From Dryocosmus kuriphilus (Eukaryota > Arthropoda > Insecta > Hymenoptera > Cynipidae), in the NCBI GenBank assembly GCA_038277395.1, contig CM076192.1, forward strand, positions 193,815,647-193,879,646: DNA of 64,000 nt, written 5' to 3'. A program made the position numbers and the translations under genes. Of the stretch, positions 62,629 through 64,000 are shown piece by piece (position 1 is the first letter of the stretch; each line of letters opens with the position of its first letter). The notes under the pieces were generated by a model, which ran no database searches, was not told the origin of the DNA, and saw only the letters and a list, made by a program, of their open reading frames with translations.

Positions 62629-64000
62629 TGTAACGATACGTTACGCCACCAGCCAACGGCCACCATGTTTCGCCAGCTTCGTACCCATCACCGCTCCAGC
62701 ACGAGCGAGCGAGCTCACCATCCCTCCCACACAGAATGACCAGTGCGCCGGCGCGACCCACGCCTCGCTTCGTTATAAGCAAGAACGAGACGTGGATCGG
62801 GGCACTTCGCTCGGTGCGCCCAGTCGAGCCACATCGACTGGTCTCAACGAGCAGAGGTTGCACTGGTTGCTCTGTGAACGGGTTTCCACCGTGGCAGACT
62901 TACCGGACGACAACGACGACGACCTGGACGGCACCCTGACAGCCCTTCACCCCTCACCCCTTCTCCTTCCCGAGAGACCGACGTATGTGCCGATGAACGG
63001 GCTTCCACCGTGGTCGGCCCATGCGTGACAGGAGACGTGGACTAGGTTCCCCCTAGCCACCCGCCTGTTCGGCGACTCACCCCTCACCCCCTTTTCCTTC
63101 CCGAGAGACCGACGTATGCGCCGATGAACGGGTTTCCACCGTGGTCGGCCCATGCGTGACAGGAGACGTGGACTAGGTTCCCCCTAGCCACCCGCCTGTT
63201 CGGCGACTCACCCCTCACCCCTTTTCCTTCCCGAGAGACCGACGTACGTGCCGATGAACGGGTTTCCACCGTGGTCGGCCCATGCGTGACAGGAGACGTG
63301 GACTAGGTTCCCCCTAGCCACCCGCCTGTTCGGCGACTCACCCCTCACCCCTTTTCCTTCCCGAGAGACCGACGTATGTGCCGATGAACGGGTTTCCACC
63401 GTGGTCGGCCCATGCGTGACAGGAGACGTGGACTAGGTTCCCCCTAGCCACCCGCCTGTTCGGCGACTCACCCCTCACCCCTTTTCCTTCCCGAGAGACC
63501 GACGGATGTGCCGATGAACGGGTTTCCACCGTGGTCGGCCCATGCGTGACAGGAGACGTGGACTAGGTTCCCCCTAGCCACCCGCCTGTTCGGCGACTCA
63601 CCCCTCACCCCTTTTCCTTCCCGAGAGACCGACGTATGTGCCGATGAACGGGTTTCCACCGTGGTCGGCCCATGCGTGACAGGAGACGTGGACTAGGTTC
63701 CCCCTAGCCACCCGCCTGTTCGGCGACTCACCCCTCACCCCTTTTCCTTCCCGAGAGACCGACGTATGCGCCGACGAACGGGTTTCCACCGTGGTCGGCC
63801 CATGCGTGACAGGAGACGTGGACTAGGTTCCCCCTAGCCACCCTCCTGCTCGGCGACTCCACCCGCGACCCCAGTCCTGACAATAAGGGGGCACTAACGC
63901 ACGACCGCGCGTACCCACCGCGACCCGACCGACGCGCGGCCGTCCGCGAGTACCGTGACCCCCGGGAGCTATCCCCTACCGACCTGCACCGTACCGAGGG
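62629..64000 (+). repeat. 3' LTR (partial, cut by window end)
   Basis: 1372 bases present, starting TGTAACGATACG. It has seven 130 bp units (about 62945-63858) in the same variant order as the 5' LTR minus its second unit, an extra C at the first unit border (CTCACCCCCTTTT), and a GCGCGG/GTGCGG single-base difference near 63935 against 56641. The U5 end and target-site duplication lie outside the window. Confidence 0.9.

Larger units (their letters stand above)
55204..64000 (+). mobile_element. Ty3/gypsy LTR retrotransposon (3' LTR runs off the window)
   Basis: 5' LTR 55204-57220, primer-binding site 57221-57238, gag, pol, polypurine tract near 62616-62625 and 3' LTR from 62629. Domain order protease, reverse transcriptase, RNase H, integrase places it in Ty3/gypsy. 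Both LTRs start TGTAACG; the 5' LTR ends CGTTACA. The LTRs are nearly identical except for one 130 bp unit and a few single-base changes, so insertion was recent. GC content is far above the flanks. The only obvious lesion is a frameshift in gag. There is no envelope gene; instead pol has a long extra C-terminus. Confidence 0.95.

Noticed and set aside
1..64000. CRISPR arrays, bacterial operons or prophage
   Set aside because: Tandem repeats here have no unique spacers of constant length, and transposon types, splice signals and promoters are eukaryotic.

Overview
The window looks like a repeat-dense, AT-rich stretch of an arthropod nuclear genome, most likely an insect and possibly a parasitoid hymenopteran. 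Support: Tc1 and mariner DNA transposons, non-LTR retrotransposons, a Ty3/gypsy element primed by a Lys-type primer-binding site, U2-type splice signals, TATA plus TCAGT-type initiators, and no operons or ribosome-binding sites. Almost all recognisable coding capacity belongs to mobile or virus-like elements. Clear host genes are scarce: a set of candidate terminal exons on the minus strand (35.0, 49.3, 49.5 and 52.7 kb) and one candidate plus-strand exon (33.1 kb). The species call is an inference.

Layout. 1.3-7.6 kb: a decayed Maverick/Polinton-like (endogenous dsDNA virus-like) element with remnants of a packaging-type ATPase, a possible protease region, structural-type proteins and an RNase H-fold-like protein; a Tc1-like transposon (1.82-3.07 kb) sits inside it. 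9.0-28.0 kb: three tandem copies of a roughly 3.67 kb unit plus the start of a fourth. Each full unit carries a minus-strand ORF of unknown function and a 70-80 bp minisatellite array. The first unit is enlarged by a tRNA-like higher-order tandem array (10.3-12.5 kb) and by a 6.3 kb insertion holding a minus-strand LINE (13.8-20.1 kb) with a 9 bp target-site duplication. 28.0-29.65 kb: a degenerate CCCTTAAA-type array. 29.68-31.0 kb: a mariner with one stop codon in the transposase. 31-35 kb: mostly non-coding, with degenerate repeats and two candidate exons.

35.4-48.4 kb is a composite of inverted material: two tRNA-headed SINE-like copies in opposite orientation with huge ATTTTATTTA-type tails, enclosing a giant imperfect palindrome (about 38.2-44.6 kb, spacer at 41.42-41.46 kb). 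The palindrome arms mirror a two-gene cassette: the RNase H-fold-like protein with a TATA/initiator promoter, and a small OB-fold-like protein. The cassette relates this structure to the virus-like element at 7.1 kb. A decayed LINE (45.3-47.2 kb) is inserted in the right arm flank. 48.5-55.2 kb is mainly non-coding, with minus-strand exon candidates, a 295 bp direct duplication and a 500 bp foldback element.

55.2-64.0 kb: a young Ty3/gypsy element with 2 kb LTRs containing 130 bp tandem repeats (8 units in the 5' LTR, 7 in the 3' LTR, which runs off the window). Pol is fully open, with a long non-canonical C-terminal extension. The gag/pol overlap carries a textbook -1 frameshift signal: a G GGA AAC slippery site, a 7 nt spacer and a perfect 8 bp stem. 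Gag itself has one disabling frameshift as assembled.
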